Shown here piece after piece: positions 1 to 11,443 of a DNA stretch of 40,849 nt. A program made the position numbers and the translations under genes. The stretch covers positions 1 to 40,849 of the forward strand of contig DASSLR010000026.1 in assembly GCA_035689345.1 (NCBI GenBank), in the 5' to 3' direction. Each line of letters begins with the position of its first letter. The first letter of the stretch is position 1. Below the pieces are notes generated by a model that searched no databases, was not told the DNA's origin, and saw nothing but the letters and a program-made list of their open reading frames with translations. Source of the stretch: CF-118 sp035689345 (GTDB taxonomy: Bacteria > Chloroflexota > Dormibacteria > Dormibacterales > Dormibacteraceae).

Positions 1-15
1 ATCGGCGCACAAATC

Positions 16-996
16 GTGAAAGCACCACCTGAGGGCGTCGACGAATCCGCGTTGAGCGCGACGGTCGCGGCGCGGTGGAGAATCGACGTCGAGTCGATCA
101 GCTACGAGGCGGTGGGCGGAGGGAGTCATCACTGGCTTGTGCGCACCGCGGAAGCCGGCTATCGATTCCTCACCGTCGACGACCTCGGCATCAAGCCCTG
201 GCTGGGCGCGAGTTACGACGCGGCGTTCTCGGGGCTCGAGCTCGCGTATGGAACGGCGCGACTCTTGCGCGGCTCGGGGCTCGAGTTCGTCGTCGCGCCA
301 ATCCCCACCGCGGACGGCGCGATGCTGGTGCGCCTCGGCGAGCGATTCAGCGCCGCGCTGTTTCCTTACATCGCCGGACACGCGGGTACTTTCGGTGAGC
401 CTTTCAGCCGGCGCGACCATCACGACCTTTGCACCCTGTGGGCGAGGCTGCACATGGCCACCGAGGTCGTGCGCGACCGGGCGCCTCGACGAAGCCTCGC
501 GGTGCCGGGCCGGTCAGCCCTCGACGACGCCCTCGGCAGCGACCGCGGCGCGCCGTGGTCAGGCGGGCCTTACTCGGAGCGGGCTCGGGAGTGGCTGGCC
601 GCAAATCGCGATGTGGTGGTTGCCGGCCTCGACCGGTACGACCGGCTCGCGCCCGACGTCGCGACCGCCGAGCACGTGATCACGCACGGCGAGCCGCACG
701 GCGGCAACCTCATCCGCACCGAGGAAGGGCTGCGCATGATCGATTGGGACACTGTCGCCCTGGCGCCGCGCGAGCGCGACCTATGGATGCTGGGCGGCGA
801 CCTGAGCGCGTACGTCGAGATGACCGGCCGTCAGGTCGACGCGACGATCATCGAGTTCTACAGGCTGGCGTGGCTGGTGACGGACGTCGCCGCGTTCGTG
901 AGCCAGCTGCGAGAGCCACACACCGAGAACGCCGACAGCGCCCACGCGTGGCGGGCTCTCGGCATCACCGGCGAAAGCCTCAGCTCGATGCTGTGA
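16..996 (+). CDS. Aminoglycoside phosphotransferase-family (APH) kinase-like protein
   Basis: Small-molecule kinase of the APH/choline kinase fold; the substrate cannot be told from sequence. The family's catalytic loop is visible as HGEPHGGN at about residue 225, followed by IDWD at about residue 243, the metal-binding Asp that plays the DFG role. The length of 326 residues is normal for the family. The GTG at 16 is the first start in the window, but the frame stays open to the left edge, so the true N-terminus could lie outside. The gene converges on moaDE and their 3' ends overlap by 17 bp. No neighbour suggests a substrate. APH-fold proteins outside resistance islands are commonly housekeeping kinases, and nothing here indicates antibiotic resistance. 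Confidence 0.8.
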   Translation: MKAPPEGVDESALSATVAARWRIDVESISYEAVGGGSHHWLVRTAEAGYRFLTVDDLGIKPWLGASYDAAFSGLELAYGTARLLRGSGLEFVVAPIPTADGAMLVRLGERFSAALFPYIAGHAGTFGEPFSRRDHHDLCTLWARLHMATEVVRDRAPRRSLAVPGRSALDDALGSDRGAPWSGGPYSERAREWLAANRDVVVAGLDRYDRLAPDVATAEHVITHGEPHGGNLIRTEEGLRMIDWDTVALAPRERDLWMLGGDLSAYVEMTGRQVDATIIEFYRLAWLVTDVAAFVSQLREPHTENADSAHAWRALGITGESLSSML

Positions 997-1690
997 CCGC
1001 CTGATCGCCCTCGATCCAGTAGGTCCCATCCGCCGCGTGCTCCTTCTTCCAGATCGGCACCGACTCCTTCAGCCGGTCGATCCCCCACTTGCAGGCGGCG
1101 ATCGCCTCCTCGCGATGCGGCGCGGAGACCGACACCACCACCGACGCCTCGCCGATTTCGAGACGGCCTGTGCGGTGGACCATGGCCACACGAGCCTCCG
1201 GCCACTTCTCGCCGATCTCGTCGGCGATCTTGCGCATCTCCGCGGTGGCCATCTCGGCGAACGCCTCGTACTCGAGATGGGTGACGGTCCTGCCGCGTGA
1301 CGAATCGCGCACGATGCCGGTGAACGTGCAGATGGCGCCGGCACGCGCGTGCGCGACGGCCTTCTCGACGCGGCGTGCGTCGAGCGGTTCGCCGGTGACC
1401 TCGAACAGAACGCCCACCGCGTTCGTGCCACCGCTGACCGGTGGGATGAACGCGACCTCGTCGCCGTCGCCGACGACCGCGTCCCAGTCCGCAAACTCCT
1501 GGTTGAGGGCCGGGCGGACGGCGTCCTGGTTGGACTCGAGCGAGGGGTGCGCGCGCCGCAGCGCCGCATAGACGTCGGCCACTGTCGACTGCGCCGGCAC
1601 CTGCACCGTTTCGGAGTCCGTGCCGGCCTGCTCGCGCAGCCGCGCGAAGAGGCGGGTGTGAATTGCCACCGCGACCGTCATCGGTTTCAT
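980..1690 (-). CDS. moaX: Molybdopterin synthase, MoaD-MoaE fusion (MoaX-like)
   Basis: Both subunits of molybdopterin synthase, which converts cyclic pyranopterin monophosphate to molybdopterin, are in one 236-residue chain. Residues 5-88 are a MoaD ubiquitin-like domain ending in the family's Gly-Gly (PPVSGG, residues 83-88). Residues 92-230 are MoaE, with FTGIVRD near 123 and the conserved HREEAIAACKWGIDRLK and PIWKKE segments that hold the active-site His/Arg/Lys. MoaD needs a free C-terminal Gly to carry thiocarboxylate, so an internal GG implies cleavage after it; cleavage is reported for mycobacterial MoaX, and here it is inference. The ATG at 1690 is chosen because it lies 1 base after the upstream stop; a second ATG follows at 1681. 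No other Mo-cofactor gene is in the window. Confidence 0.93.
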   Translation of the reverse strand: MKPMTVAVAIHTRLFARLREQAGTDSETVQVPAQSTVADVYAALRRAHPSLESNQDAVRPALNQEFADWDAVVGDGDEVAFIPPVSGGTNAVGVLFEVTGEPLDARRVEKAVAHARAGAICTFTGIVRDSSRGRTVTHLEYEAFAEMATAEMRKIADEIGEKWPEARVAMVHRTGRLEIGEASVVVSVSAPHREEAIAACKWGIDRLKESVPIWKKEHAADGTYWIEGDQAVTASS

Positions 1691-1691
1691 C

Positions 1692-2036
1692 TTAGGTAGC
1701 GACGAAGACGTGCACCTCCTTGCCCGCGTCGAGCGCGCGCTCCACGGTTGTGCGAGTACCCTGCGATGCGCCGTCCCAGAACGCCACCAGCACGTCGCAC
1801 GCATCGACCAGCTTCTGGTTGCGGGCCGCGGACTTCGAGGCGTCGGCCATCTCGTCGAAGGACGCCGGCATCACCTGCACGCCCAGGCCACGCGCCCGCG
1901 CGGCTTTGGTCGCCGCCGCGTCCACGCCGCTGGCGCTGCCGGTGATCACCGATGCCCGCGCGGGCAGGCCGTTGACGTAATCGGTCACCCGCTCGGGCTC
2001 GGCAAAGTGCCGGCTGCCCACGATGGCGACTCGCAC
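1692..2036 (-). CDS. SLOG-superfamily (DUF2493/YspA-like) small nucleotide-binding protein
   Basis: A 114-residue Rossmann-like protein of the SLOG/DprA-like superfamily. It begins MRVAIVGSRHF (GSR motif, residues 7-9) and has the phosphate-binding TGSASGVDAAA loop at 32-42, a conserved RN pair at 72-73 and DVLVAFWDG at 81-89. These match the DUF2493/YspA group, proposed to bind nucleotides or nucleotide-derived ligands; no firm reaction is known. It lies 4 bases after pckA and 1 base before moaDE on the same strand, so it is probably co-transcribed with both. The neighbours do not reveal its ligand. It could be a sensor or a nucleotide hydrolase. Confidence 0.8.
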   Translation of the reverse strand: MRVAIVGSRHFAEPERVTDYVNGLPARASVITGSASGVDAAATKAARARGLGVQVMPASFDEMADASKSAARNQKLVDACDVLVAFWDGASQGTRTTVERALDAGKEVHVFVAT

Positions 2037-2040
2037 TGAA

Positions 2041-3582
<1,542 letters not shown>

Positions 3583-3591
3583 CCGCGTTTC

Positions 3592-3597
3592 AGCATA
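3592..3597 (-). promoter_or_regulatory. Putative -10 element of pckA (TATGCT)
   Basis: TATGCT on the reverse strand ends 9 bases before the pckA ATG and fits the TANNNT pattern seen before many genes here. A start site about 7 bases downstream would give a leaderless or nearly leaderless mRNA. No clear -35 is visible. Confidence 0.5.
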
Positions 3598-3656
3598 AGC
3601 AATCAGTTAGTCAAAACCGTACCGCGCCTGGCGCGCAAACAGGCCCGAGGCGGCGT

Positions 3657-5642
3657 CTACGCGATCCGGGCGCGACGGGCGCTGGCCCGCCGGCGCTGGC
3701 GGCCGCTCACGTAATCGACCAGGATGTACTCGCCCAGGCGCTCGGGCGAAACGAAGAACGCGCGGCCCTTGTTGATGCGCGTCATCTGGTTGATGAACTC
3801 GGTCAGGTACGGCCCGCGCTCGAGCATGAACGTGTTGATGACGATGCGGTCGCGGGTGCAGCGCCGGACCTCGCGCAGCGTCTGCTGGATGGTCTTGTAA
3901 GTCGGCGGATACGCGAAGTACGCGCGGCCGTTGTCCTCCAGATGGGCGGTCGGCTCGCCGTCGGTGATCATGATGATCTGCCGGTTGCCCCGGTGCTTCG
4001 CCAGCAGGGACCGCGCCAGCTGGAATCCGTGCTGCATGTTGGTGCCGTACACGTAGTCGTTGAGCGCGAGCTGCGGCAGCGTTTGCGGCTTCAGCTCGAC
4101 GGCGTAGTTCGAGAACCCGACGACGTAGAGCGAGTCGCGCGGGTACTGGCTGCGGATCAGCGAATCCAGCGCGATCGCCACCTTCTTGGCGGCGAGGAAG
4201 CATCCGCGCAGGAACATCGAGCGGCTCATGTCGATCATCAGCACGGTCGACGCCTGCGTCACGTGCTCGGTGCGATGCACGACGAAGTCCTTGGCGCCGA
4301 TGCGCACCGGCACCTGCGGGCCCTCGCGCACGAGCGAGTTGAACAGCGTCTCCTTCAGGTCCATCAAGAAGGGGTCGCCGTACTCGTAGTCCTTCAGCTC
4401 GTCCGACGCGTCGTTGCCGATGCCTCCGCGATACAGCTGGTGCTGGCCCATCCGTGTCTTCTTGAGCTGGTCGAAGATGTCCTTCAAAGCCGACTGGCCG
4501 ATGCGACGCATGCCGCGAGGCGTCAGCTCCATGCGCCGGCCGCGGCGCTCGACGTAGCCGGCTTTTTCGAGCACGTCGGTCACGCGGCGCAGCTGGTCGA
4601 GCGCCTGTCGGGCCTCCGGGCCGAGCAGCTCCTGGGCCAGCGAGCGGTCGACGTCGTCCGGGCGGAAGCTGCCGCGCTCGAGCTGCGACTCGAGGCGGTC
4701 CATCTGCTGCAGGCGCTCCATCAGGCCCATCGCCTCGCCCATGCTCAGCGGGTCCTCGCCGAAGAACGGATAACGCTCGGTGAGCTCGGACGGCGGCATC
4801 ATCGCCTGCATGAAGCCGGACAGCCGCGCGAGCTCCAGGCGCAGCGAGTCGTCCTGCAGCAGCGCGTCCATCATCTGACGCAGCTCTTCGCGCGCCTCCG
4901 GGCTCAACGACTGCAGCAGCGACTGCATCTGCGCCATCTGCCGCTGGAGGTGCTCGAGCAGCTCGTCGAGGCTGTTGATGCCCGGCGGAAACATGTCGCC
5001 GTACTTCTCCATGAAGCCGTTGAAGTCCGGCGTCCGGCCTTCCATCCGGTCTTCGAGCATCTTGTTCAGCGCGCGCACCATGTCGCGCACGCGCGAGAGG
5101 TCCTGGCCCTGCATCTGCTCGATCGACCCCTTGAGGCCCTGGAACATCTGGTCGAGCATCTGCTTCTGCAGCTTCTGCATCAGCTCGTCGAACTTCTGCC
5201 GCGCCGCGTCGTCCACGAACTCGTAGTCGCGCAGCGCCTTCACACGGCCGCCGAGGTCGTCGGGCATGCGGTCGAGCTGATCGGTGCGCTGCTTCGCGAT
5301 GCGGTCCATCAGCTTGCGTGCCTCGGGTGTCGCGGCCTCCTTCTGCCGGCGCTCGATGCCCTCGCGCTCGGTGTCGATGATGTCCTGCACGTCCTGGCGC
5401 AGCTGGTCGACCGTCGAGTCGAGGTTGTAACGGCCGAGCTCGCGCTCGCGCGCCTCACGCAGCTGCTTGAGGAGCTGCTCCAGGCCCTGCATGTTGGGCG
5501 AGCCCCAGCGCAGCAAGCGCTGCAGCGCCGCGTTGAGGTCGCCGTAGTTCATCAGGTCGTCGGACAGCGAGTCCAGCAGGTCCCCGGCGTCGAGATCGTC
5601 CACGCGCTGGGTGCCGTCCCAGCGCGAGTACCGAAACTTCAC
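3657..5642 (-). CDS. Large von Willebrand factor A (vWA) domain protein with long helical N-terminal region
   Basis: A 661-residue protein whose last 200 residues are a vWA domain with the metal-ion-dependent adhesion site DMSRS near residue 466 and a later MITDGEPT segment. The first 450 residues are charged, Gln/Leu-rich and predicted helical (for example the region around residues 175-260), consistent with coiled coils. It resembles CoxE/BchD-like vWA proteins, which normally partner a MoxR or chelatase-type AAA+ ATPase, but no AAA+ gene is in the window. No signal peptide is seen. The GTG start at 5642 overlaps the amidase stop as GTGA, implying translational coupling. The C-terminus is Arg-rich. 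The molecular role is unknown. Confidence 0.85.
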   Translation of the reverse strand: MKFRYSRWDGTQRVDDLDAGDLLDSLSDDLMNYGDLNAALQRLLRWGSPNMQGLEQLLKQLREARERELGRYNLDSTVDQLRQDVQDIIDTEREGIERRQKEAATPEARKLMDRIAKQRTDQLDRMPDDLGGRVKALRDYEFVDDAARQKFDELMQKLQKQMLDQMFQGLKGSIEQMQGQDLSRVRDMVRALNKMLEDRMEGRTPDFNGFMEKYGDMFPPGINSLDELLEHLQRQMAQMQSLLQSLSPEAREELRQMMDALLQDDSLRLELARLSGFMQAMMPPSELTERYPFFGEDPLSMGEAMGLMERLQQMDRLESQLERGSFRPDDVDRSLAQELLGPEARQALDQLRRVTDVLEKAGYVERRGRRMELTPRGMRRIGQSALKDIFDQLKKTRMGQHQLYRGGIGNDASDELKDYEYGDPFLMDLKETLFNSLVREGPQVPVRIGAKDFVVHRTEHVTQASTVLMIDMSRSMFLRGCFLAAKKVAIALDSLIRSQYPRDSLYVVGFSNYAVELKPQTLPQLALNDYVYGTNMQHGFQLARSLLAKHRGNRQIIMITDGEPTAHLEDNGRAYFAYPPTYKTIQQTLREVRRCTRDRIVINTFMLERGPYLTEFINQMTRINKGRAFFVSPERLGEYILVDYVSGRQRRRASARRARIA

Positions 5643-6931
5643 GCTCCCAAGCTAGCAGGCTGCCAGCCGCCCAACTGCTTCTCGATCCACGCCGCCGCCG
5701 CCAGCGCGGCGTAGTCGCGCCAGTTGCGCGCGACGACCTGCACGCCGATCGGGAGGCCGTCAGGCGAGCTGCCGGCGCGCACGACCACCGCCGGGTTGCC
5801 GCCCAGGCTGTACGGCACCGTGAAGCTGTACTGGTCGTCGATCGGGATCTTGGCCCGGTACAGCGGCGCCGCGTCCGCGGCCACCGGTGTGACGATCAGG
5901 TCGAACGACTGCATGAACTGCAGCAGCTCGGTGCGGAACTTGTCCCAGGCGTTGATCAGCCGCTCGTGCGTCATGCGTACGCGGCCCCAGTAGCCGCGGG
6001 TGACCTCGCGCGCCTCGACCAGGCCCTGCGGCCTGGCTTCGGTCACCCGGCAGCCCGCCTCGGACAGCGCGTGCACCGCCGCCTGCAGCGCGGTCACGGT
6101 GGCCTTGCTCGGGCTGACCATCCCGTCGTCGGCGTACCAGGCGACCTTGAGCCCTTGCAGCTTGGGGCGCCTGCGCCGCGGCGGCATGGGGATGACCGCG
6201 GAGTCGACCCCGTCGGGGCCGACCAGCAGGGGCAGGACCAGGGCGAGGTCGTTGACGTACCGGGCCATCGGCCCGACCTGGCTGCGCGGGTCGAGCAGCC
6301 CGCCGACCAGGCCGTACGCACCTGTGCTGGGCACCCAGCCCGTCGTGGGCTTGAGGGCGGCGATGCCGCAGTAGTGGGCGGGCAGGCGGATGCTGCCGCC
6401 CGAGTCGCTGCCGATGCCGATGGGCGAGCCGGCGGCCGCGATGATGGCGGCCTCGCCGCTGCTGCTCGCGCCGGGCGAACGCGTCAGGTCGTACGGGTTG
6501 CGGGTGCCGCCGTGCAGTGGGTTCCAGCTCTCGCCGCCAGTCCCGCCCGGCGGGCAGTTCGACTTGCCCAGCAGGATCGCGCCCGCCGAGCGCATGCGCG
6601 CGATCACGGTCGCGTCCTTGTCCGGGACGTTGTCCTTCAGCTTGCGCAGACCGGCCGTCGTGGCGACGCCCGCGGTGTCGAAGATGTCCTTGGCGGTGAA
6701 CGGCACCCCGTGCAGGGGCGGCGGCTCGAAGTCGCGCTTCGCCAGGTGGCGGTCGGCGGCCTTGGCCTGCCGGACCGCGCTCTCGTTGGTCACCCAGACC
6801 ATCGCGTTGAGGCGCGGGTTGACGGCCCCGATGTGCTCCAGGTGGGCGCGGACGACCTCCTCCGACGAAAGGCGGCCGTCCCGGATGGCGCGCGCCAGCC
6901 AGCTGGCCGGAGCGCCGACCGGATCTCTCAC
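5639..6931 (-). CDS. Amidase signature family hydrolase
   Basis: A 430-residue amidase-signature enzyme that hydrolyses a carboxamide. The Ser-cisSer-Lys triad is visible: Lys81 in PFTAKDIFD, the cis-Ser within GASSSGEAA (156-158) and nucleophile Ser180 in GSDSGGSIRLPA. The sequence is closest in layout to GatA-like or generic amidases, but no gatB or gatC is present, so tRNA transamidation is unlikely and the substrate is unknown. The GTG start at 6931 has no clear Shine-Dalgarno; CATGAT lies 8 bases upstream. The 3' end overlaps the vWA start by 4 bases. Paired-palindrome repeat A lies just upstream. Confidence 0.9.
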   Translation of the reverse strand: MRDPVGAPASWLARAIRDGRLSSEEVVRAHLEHIGAVNPRLNAMVWVTNESAVRQAKAADRHLAKRDFEPPPLHGVPFTAKDIFDTAGVATTAGLRKLKDNVPDKDATVIARMRSAGAILLGKSNCPPGGTGGESWNPLHGGTRNPYDLTRSPGASSSGEAAIIAAAGSPIGIGSDSGGSIRLPAHYCGIAALKPTTGWVPSTGAYGLVGGLLDPRSQVGPMARYVNDLALVLPLLVGPDGVDSAVIPMPPRRRRPKLQGLKVAWYADDGMVSPSKATVTALQAAVHALSEAGCRVTEARPQGLVEAREVTRGYWGRVRMTHERLINAWDKFRTELLQFMQSFDLIVTPVAADAAPLYRAKIPIDDQYSFTVPYSLGGNPAVVVRAGSSPDGLPIGVQVVARNWRDYAALAAAAWIEKQLGGWQPASLGA

Positions 6932-6960
6932 GGCGCTAGATCATGACTGTTGAATTCGCC

Positions 6961-7015
6961 GTTTGTATGCAAACGCGCGTTATTCGGGCCGAATTTGCTG
7001 CGTTTGTGTGCAAAC
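6961..7015. repeat. Paired-palindrome intergenic element, copy A
   Basis: Two 14-bp boxes, GTTTGTATGCAAAC (6961-6974) and GTTTGTGTGCAAAC (7002-7015), flank a 27-base spacer. The spacer carries a smaller dyad, ATTCGG-G-CCGAAT. Box centres are 41 bp apart. It lies between the hydrolase stop (7027) and the amidase start (6931), both on the reverse strand. Copies B and C at 11444 and 36700 share boxes and spacer. Confidence 0.9.
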
Positions 7016-7026
7016 GCTCGGCTGGC

Positions 7027-7737
7027 CTAGATCGTGTCTCCCGGCTTGACCTCGAGGACCTTCACGCTCTGACCGACCAGCTCCTGCAGCTGGCTCGGGC
7101 GGCCATGCAGGATCGGGAACGTGGCGAAGTGCATCGGCACCACGGTCTTGACGCCGAGCAGCGACACCGCTTTGGCGGCGCGCTCGGGACCCATCGTGTA
7201 GAAGTCGCCGATCGGCAGGAACGCCGCGTCGAGCTTGTGCAGCTCCCCGATCAGCTTCATGTCCCCGAAGACGTCGGTGTCACTGGCGAAATAGATCGTG
7301 TAACCGTTCTCGAACTCGATCACGAACCCGCAAGCCTCGCCGCCGTAGACGGTGTGATCGCCATCGGTGATGCCGCATGAATGCTCCGCGTGCACGAGCG
7401 TCACCTTGATGCCGTCGACATCCAGCGTGCCGCCTTTGTTGCCGGCGATGATCGTGTCCTGCGCGACTCCTTTCGAGCCGAGCCAGTTGCCGGTTTCCGC
7501 GATGCAGATGATCTTCGGTTTCGTCGCCTTGGCGATCTCGACCGCGTCGGCGATGTGGTCGAAGTGACCGTGGCTGATAAGCATCAGGTCGCAGCGGTCG
7601 ACTTTCTTCAGGTTGGCCGGCGCGGCCGGGTTGCCCATGACCCACGGATCGATGAGCAGCTCTTTGCCTTTCGCGCTGCGCGCTTTGTACGTGCCGTGCC
7701 CGACCCACGTGAAGCTGACCTGAGAATTCAGCGCCAT
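7027..7737 (-). CDS. UPF0173-type metallo-beta-lactamase-fold hydrolase
   Basis: A 236-residue metal-dependent hydrolase of the UPF0173 group. The zinc motif HxHxDH is present as SHGHFDH at residues 55-61, and later metal ligands are plausible in VHAEHSCG and FASDTDVFGD. Length and N-terminus (TWVGHGTY) match the family, which is cytoplasmic and has no settled substrate. Unlike many genes here, its ATG at 7737 follows a real Shine-Dalgarno: AGGAG at 7745-7749, 7 bases away. It is transcribed toward repeat A and the amidase gene. Confidence 0.9.
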   Translation of the reverse strand: MALNSQVSFTWVGHGTYKARSAKGKELLIDPWVMGNPAAPANLKKVDRCDLMLISHGHFDHIADAVEIAKATKPKIICIAETGNWLGSKGVAQDTIIAGNKGGTLDVDGIKVTLVHAEHSCGITDGDHTVYGGEACGFVIEFENGYTIYFASDTDVFGDMKLIGELHKLDAAFLPIGDFYTMGPERAAKAVSLLGVKTVVPMHFATFPILHGRPSQLQELVGQSVKVLEVKPGDTI

Positions 7738-7782
7738 CCCCCGACTCCTATCTGAAAAGGAAGATCCATCACCCTCACCCTA

Positions 7783-7802
7783 CCTCTCCCTCAAGGGAGA
7801 GG
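7783..7802. repeat. Short perfect inverted repeat at the GT87 stop codon
   Basis: CCTCTCCCT and AGGGAGAGG form a 9-bp stem with a 2-base loop as drawn, and the GT87 TGA lies inside it. There is no T-tract, so it looks more like a dispersed repeat than an intrinsic terminator. The flanking run ACCCTCACCCTACCT resembles short repeats I recall from several GC-rich genomes. Confidence 0.6.
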
Positions 7803-9014
7803 AGGAGACGACCGGAAAAGCCGATTTTCCCACACGCCCAAAACGAAGATCGCGATCGCTCCCAGCGTCCAGAGGTTGGGAAACAGCAGGTCGCAGGGCG
7901 CCCTGTAGAAGGCCAGCAGAAACACTCCCAGTAGCACCAGCGTGGTCGTGCGGCGCTGCTCGATCGCGCGCACCGCGACGAGCAGCAGCAGCGGGAGGAC
8001 GGGAAGCCACTGATAGGGCCACACCTCGTTGGGGATCAGAGCGCCGAGGGCGAATCCCAACGCCATGCCGTACGGCGCGTTCCAGCCGCTGCGCCACGCC
8101 CCCCATACCGCGCCGCCCGCGAACGCCACCGCGCTCGCGTACGACAGCCCCGCCGCGAGCGCCGGCAGGCGAAGCGGCAGCGACACGCTGACGACGCCAC
8201 CGCCCGACGCCGGCAGGAGGTACGGCTCGCCGCCGACGACGCGGTCGAACAGGGTGCGCACCGAGTCGTAGCCGCAGTCGGCGTTGTGCGAGCCGAGCGA
8301 CGCGAGCAGGACGTGCTCGTAATAGAAGACGGCCCCGCCGAAGCCGAGCGGAATGAAGGTGAGGGCCGTGAACACGACGAGCGCCGCACCGAGAGCCAGG
8401 GCGTAGGCGATGCGGTGGGCAGGCCGCGGGCCGATGATCATCGCGGCGGGGTAGTACTTCAAAGCGGAGACGAGCCCGCCGAGCACGCCGGCCACCCACG
8501 GGCGTCGAGCCTCGAACCAGATCGAGGCCATGGCGCCGAGCAGCGCCACGCCGCCGCGCTGGCCCGCGCTGACGTCGGCGAAGACCGGCGGGAAGTACAT
8601 CGCGATCACCCAGAAAACGGGCGCGGCGACGGCATGCTTGGTGCCGGCTACACGAAACAGGACGAAGAGACCGGCCACCAACGCGAGCGCATCGAGCACG
8701 GTCCACGCCTGGACGCCGAAGTCCTTCGGCAGCAGCGCGACAGGGATCGCCAGCACGGCGACCGGCGGCGGGCTGACGAACGCGTAGATCGTCCCGGGCG
8801 GCGCGATGACGTGACTGGCGGCGAGGTACTGGGCGGCCGCGTCGTACATGTGCGAGGGGTTGGTGAGGTACGCGCGGGCCCCTTCCCACATCCCCTCGGC
8901 GTCGGGACGCTGGTGGTTGACGATGGAGAGAATTACGACCCGTAGCCCGAAGAGCGCCGCCAGCACCCAGTAGAAAGCGGGCCGCGTGAATACGTCGCGG
9001 GCCGCACGGACCAC
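7791..9014 (-). CDS. GT87/DUF2029-like polytopic membrane glycosyltransferase
   Basis: A 407-residue, very hydrophobic protein with about ten predicted membrane helices, resembling the DUF2029/GT87 family of polyprenyl-phosphate-mannose-dependent mannosyltransferases. After the first helix (FYWVLAALFGLRVVILSIVN) comes a loop with DAEGMWEGARAYL, in the place where GT-C enzymes carry acidic catalytic residues, and then SPPPVAVLAIP, as in the family. The frame is open further upstream, but that would run through the carboxylase gene; GTG 9014 is chosen because a TACAGT hexamer lies 6 bases before it. The last codons and stop fall in a 20-bp inverted repeat. Donor and acceptor are unknown. Confidence 0.8.
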   Translation of the reverse strand: MVRAARDVFTRPAFYWVLAALFGLRVVILSIVNHQRPDAEGMWEGARAYLTNPSHMYDAAAQYLAASHVIAPPGTIYAFVSPPPVAVLAIPVALLPKDFGVQAWTVLDALALVAGLFVLFRVAGTKHAVAAPVFWVIAMYFPPVFADVSAGQRGGVALLGAMASIWFEARRPWVAGVLGGLVSALKYYPAAMIIGPRPAHRIAYALALGAALVVFTALTFIPLGFGGAVFYYEHVLLASLGSHNADCGYDSVRTLFDRVVGGEPYLLPASGGGVVSVSLPLRLPALAAGLSYASAVAFAGGAVWGAWRSGWNAPYGMALGFALGALIPNEVWPYQWLPVLPLLLLVAVRAIEQRRTTTLVLLGVFLLAFYRAPCDLLFPNLWTLGAIAIFVLGVWENRLFRSSPPLP

Positions 9015-9019
9015 CCGCG

Positions 9020-9026
9020 TACTGTA
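9020..9026. promoter_or_regulatory. Shared bidirectional -10 element TACTGTA
   Basis: Only 18 bases separate the divergent starts at 9014 (reverse) and 9033 (forward). TACTGTA supplies TACTGT forward, 7 bases before the ATG, and TACAGT in reverse, 6 bases before the GTG. Both hexamers fit TANNNT, and both mRNAs would be leaderless. Confidence 0.55.
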
Positions 9027-9032
9027 TGCGGG

Positions 9033-10670
<1,638 letters not shown>

Positions 10671-10673
10671 GAC

Positions 10674-10679
10674 TAAGCT
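10674..10679 (+). promoter_or_regulatory. Putative -10 element of the acyltransferase gene (TAAGCT)
   Basis: TAAGCT lies just after the carboxylase stop and 12 bases before the GTG at 10692. The same hexamer precedes the SDR gene and, in reverse, the 57-residue membrane protein gene. Confidence 0.35.
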
Positions 10680-10691
10680 TGTCGCGCTTCG

Positions 10692-11426
10692 GTGAGCGCG
10701 ACCACCGCCGGCCTCAACGAATGGACCAGGAAGAAGTCCTGGCGACGCACCCGCGCCGTGCTCCAGAACACGCTGCTCTTCCCCGGCCTGAACAGCTTCG
10801 CGAAGCTCTCCATCACCCACCGCGAGCGGTTCATGCAGCTGCCGGGCGGCGCGATCTTTATCGCCAACCACTGCAGCGCCCTGGACGGCGCGGTCATGGT
10901 CGAGGCGCTCCCTCCGCGCTTCCGCAACCGGTCGCTGGTCGTGGCCGCCGCTGATTCGATTTTCAAGCGCAAGTGGGAGGCGGCGGTGGCGCAGGTCTCG
11001 GTCAACGCCTTCCCGATCCCGCGCGGGGGCGGCGCCCGCCCCTACCTGGACACTCTCAAAGGGCTGCTCCGCCAGCGCTGGTCGGTGATCATCTTCCCGG
11101 AGGGCAGGCTTTCGGTCACAGGCAACATCGGCAGCTTCCGCAAGGGCGCCGCCGTGCTCGCCATCGACGCGGGGGCGCCGATGGTGCCGGCCTACATCGA
11201 CGGCATGTACGAGGTGCTGCCCCGGTTTCGGCGGCGGCCTAAGGCCGGCAAGGTGAGCATCGTCTTCGGGGATCCGCTGATTCCCCAGGCGGGTGAGGAT
11301 TACGACGCCCTAACCGCCCGCGCCGAGGCGGCCGTGCGCGGGCTCGGCGGCGAGAAGGGAATACCAGTCGACGTGTCCGTGCCCGCCGGCTCCGGCTCCG
11401 CCGAAGGGCCGAACTACTGGTACTGA
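10692..11426 (+). CDS. PlsC-like 1-acyl-sn-glycerol-3-phosphate acyltransferase
   Basis: A 244-residue lysophospholipid acyltransferase, probably membrane-associated, that would make phosphatidic acid. The catalytic HX4D motif is IANHCSALD (His60, Asp65) and the substrate-binding motif is FPEGRLS (135-141), followed by FRKGAA and VPAYI as in the PlsC family. The GTG at 10692 is the first in-frame start after the carboxylase stop, 21 bases away. It may share a transcript with the carboxylase gene, linking malonyl- or methylmalonyl-CoA supply with lipid assembly, which is inference. The C-terminus is followed by repeat B. Confidence 0.9.
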   Translation: MSATTAGLNEWTRKKSWRRTRAVLQNTLLFPGLNSFAKLSITHRERFMQLPGGAIFIANHCSALDGAVMVEALPPRFRNRSLVVAAADSIFKRKWEAAVAQVSVNAFPIPRGGGARPYLDTLKGLLRQRWSVIIFPEGRLSVTGNIGSFRKGAAVLAIDAGAPMVPAYIDGMYEVLPRFRRRPKAGKVSIVFGDPLIPQAGEDYDALTARAEAAVRGLGGEKGIPVDVSVPAGSGSAEGPNYWY

Positions 11427-11443
11427 GCTAGCGCATAACACGC

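Noticed and set aside
16..996. Antibiotic-resistance call for the APH-family gene
   Set aside because: Only the general kinase fold is visible; there is no close resemblance to a known resistance enzyme and no mobile context.
3942..5714. A 590-residue open frame on the forward strand across the vWA gene
   Set aside because: It is antisense to a convincing vWA protein. Its composition (His/Leu/Arg/Val-rich, no motifs) is typical of a shadow frame in GC-rich DNA.
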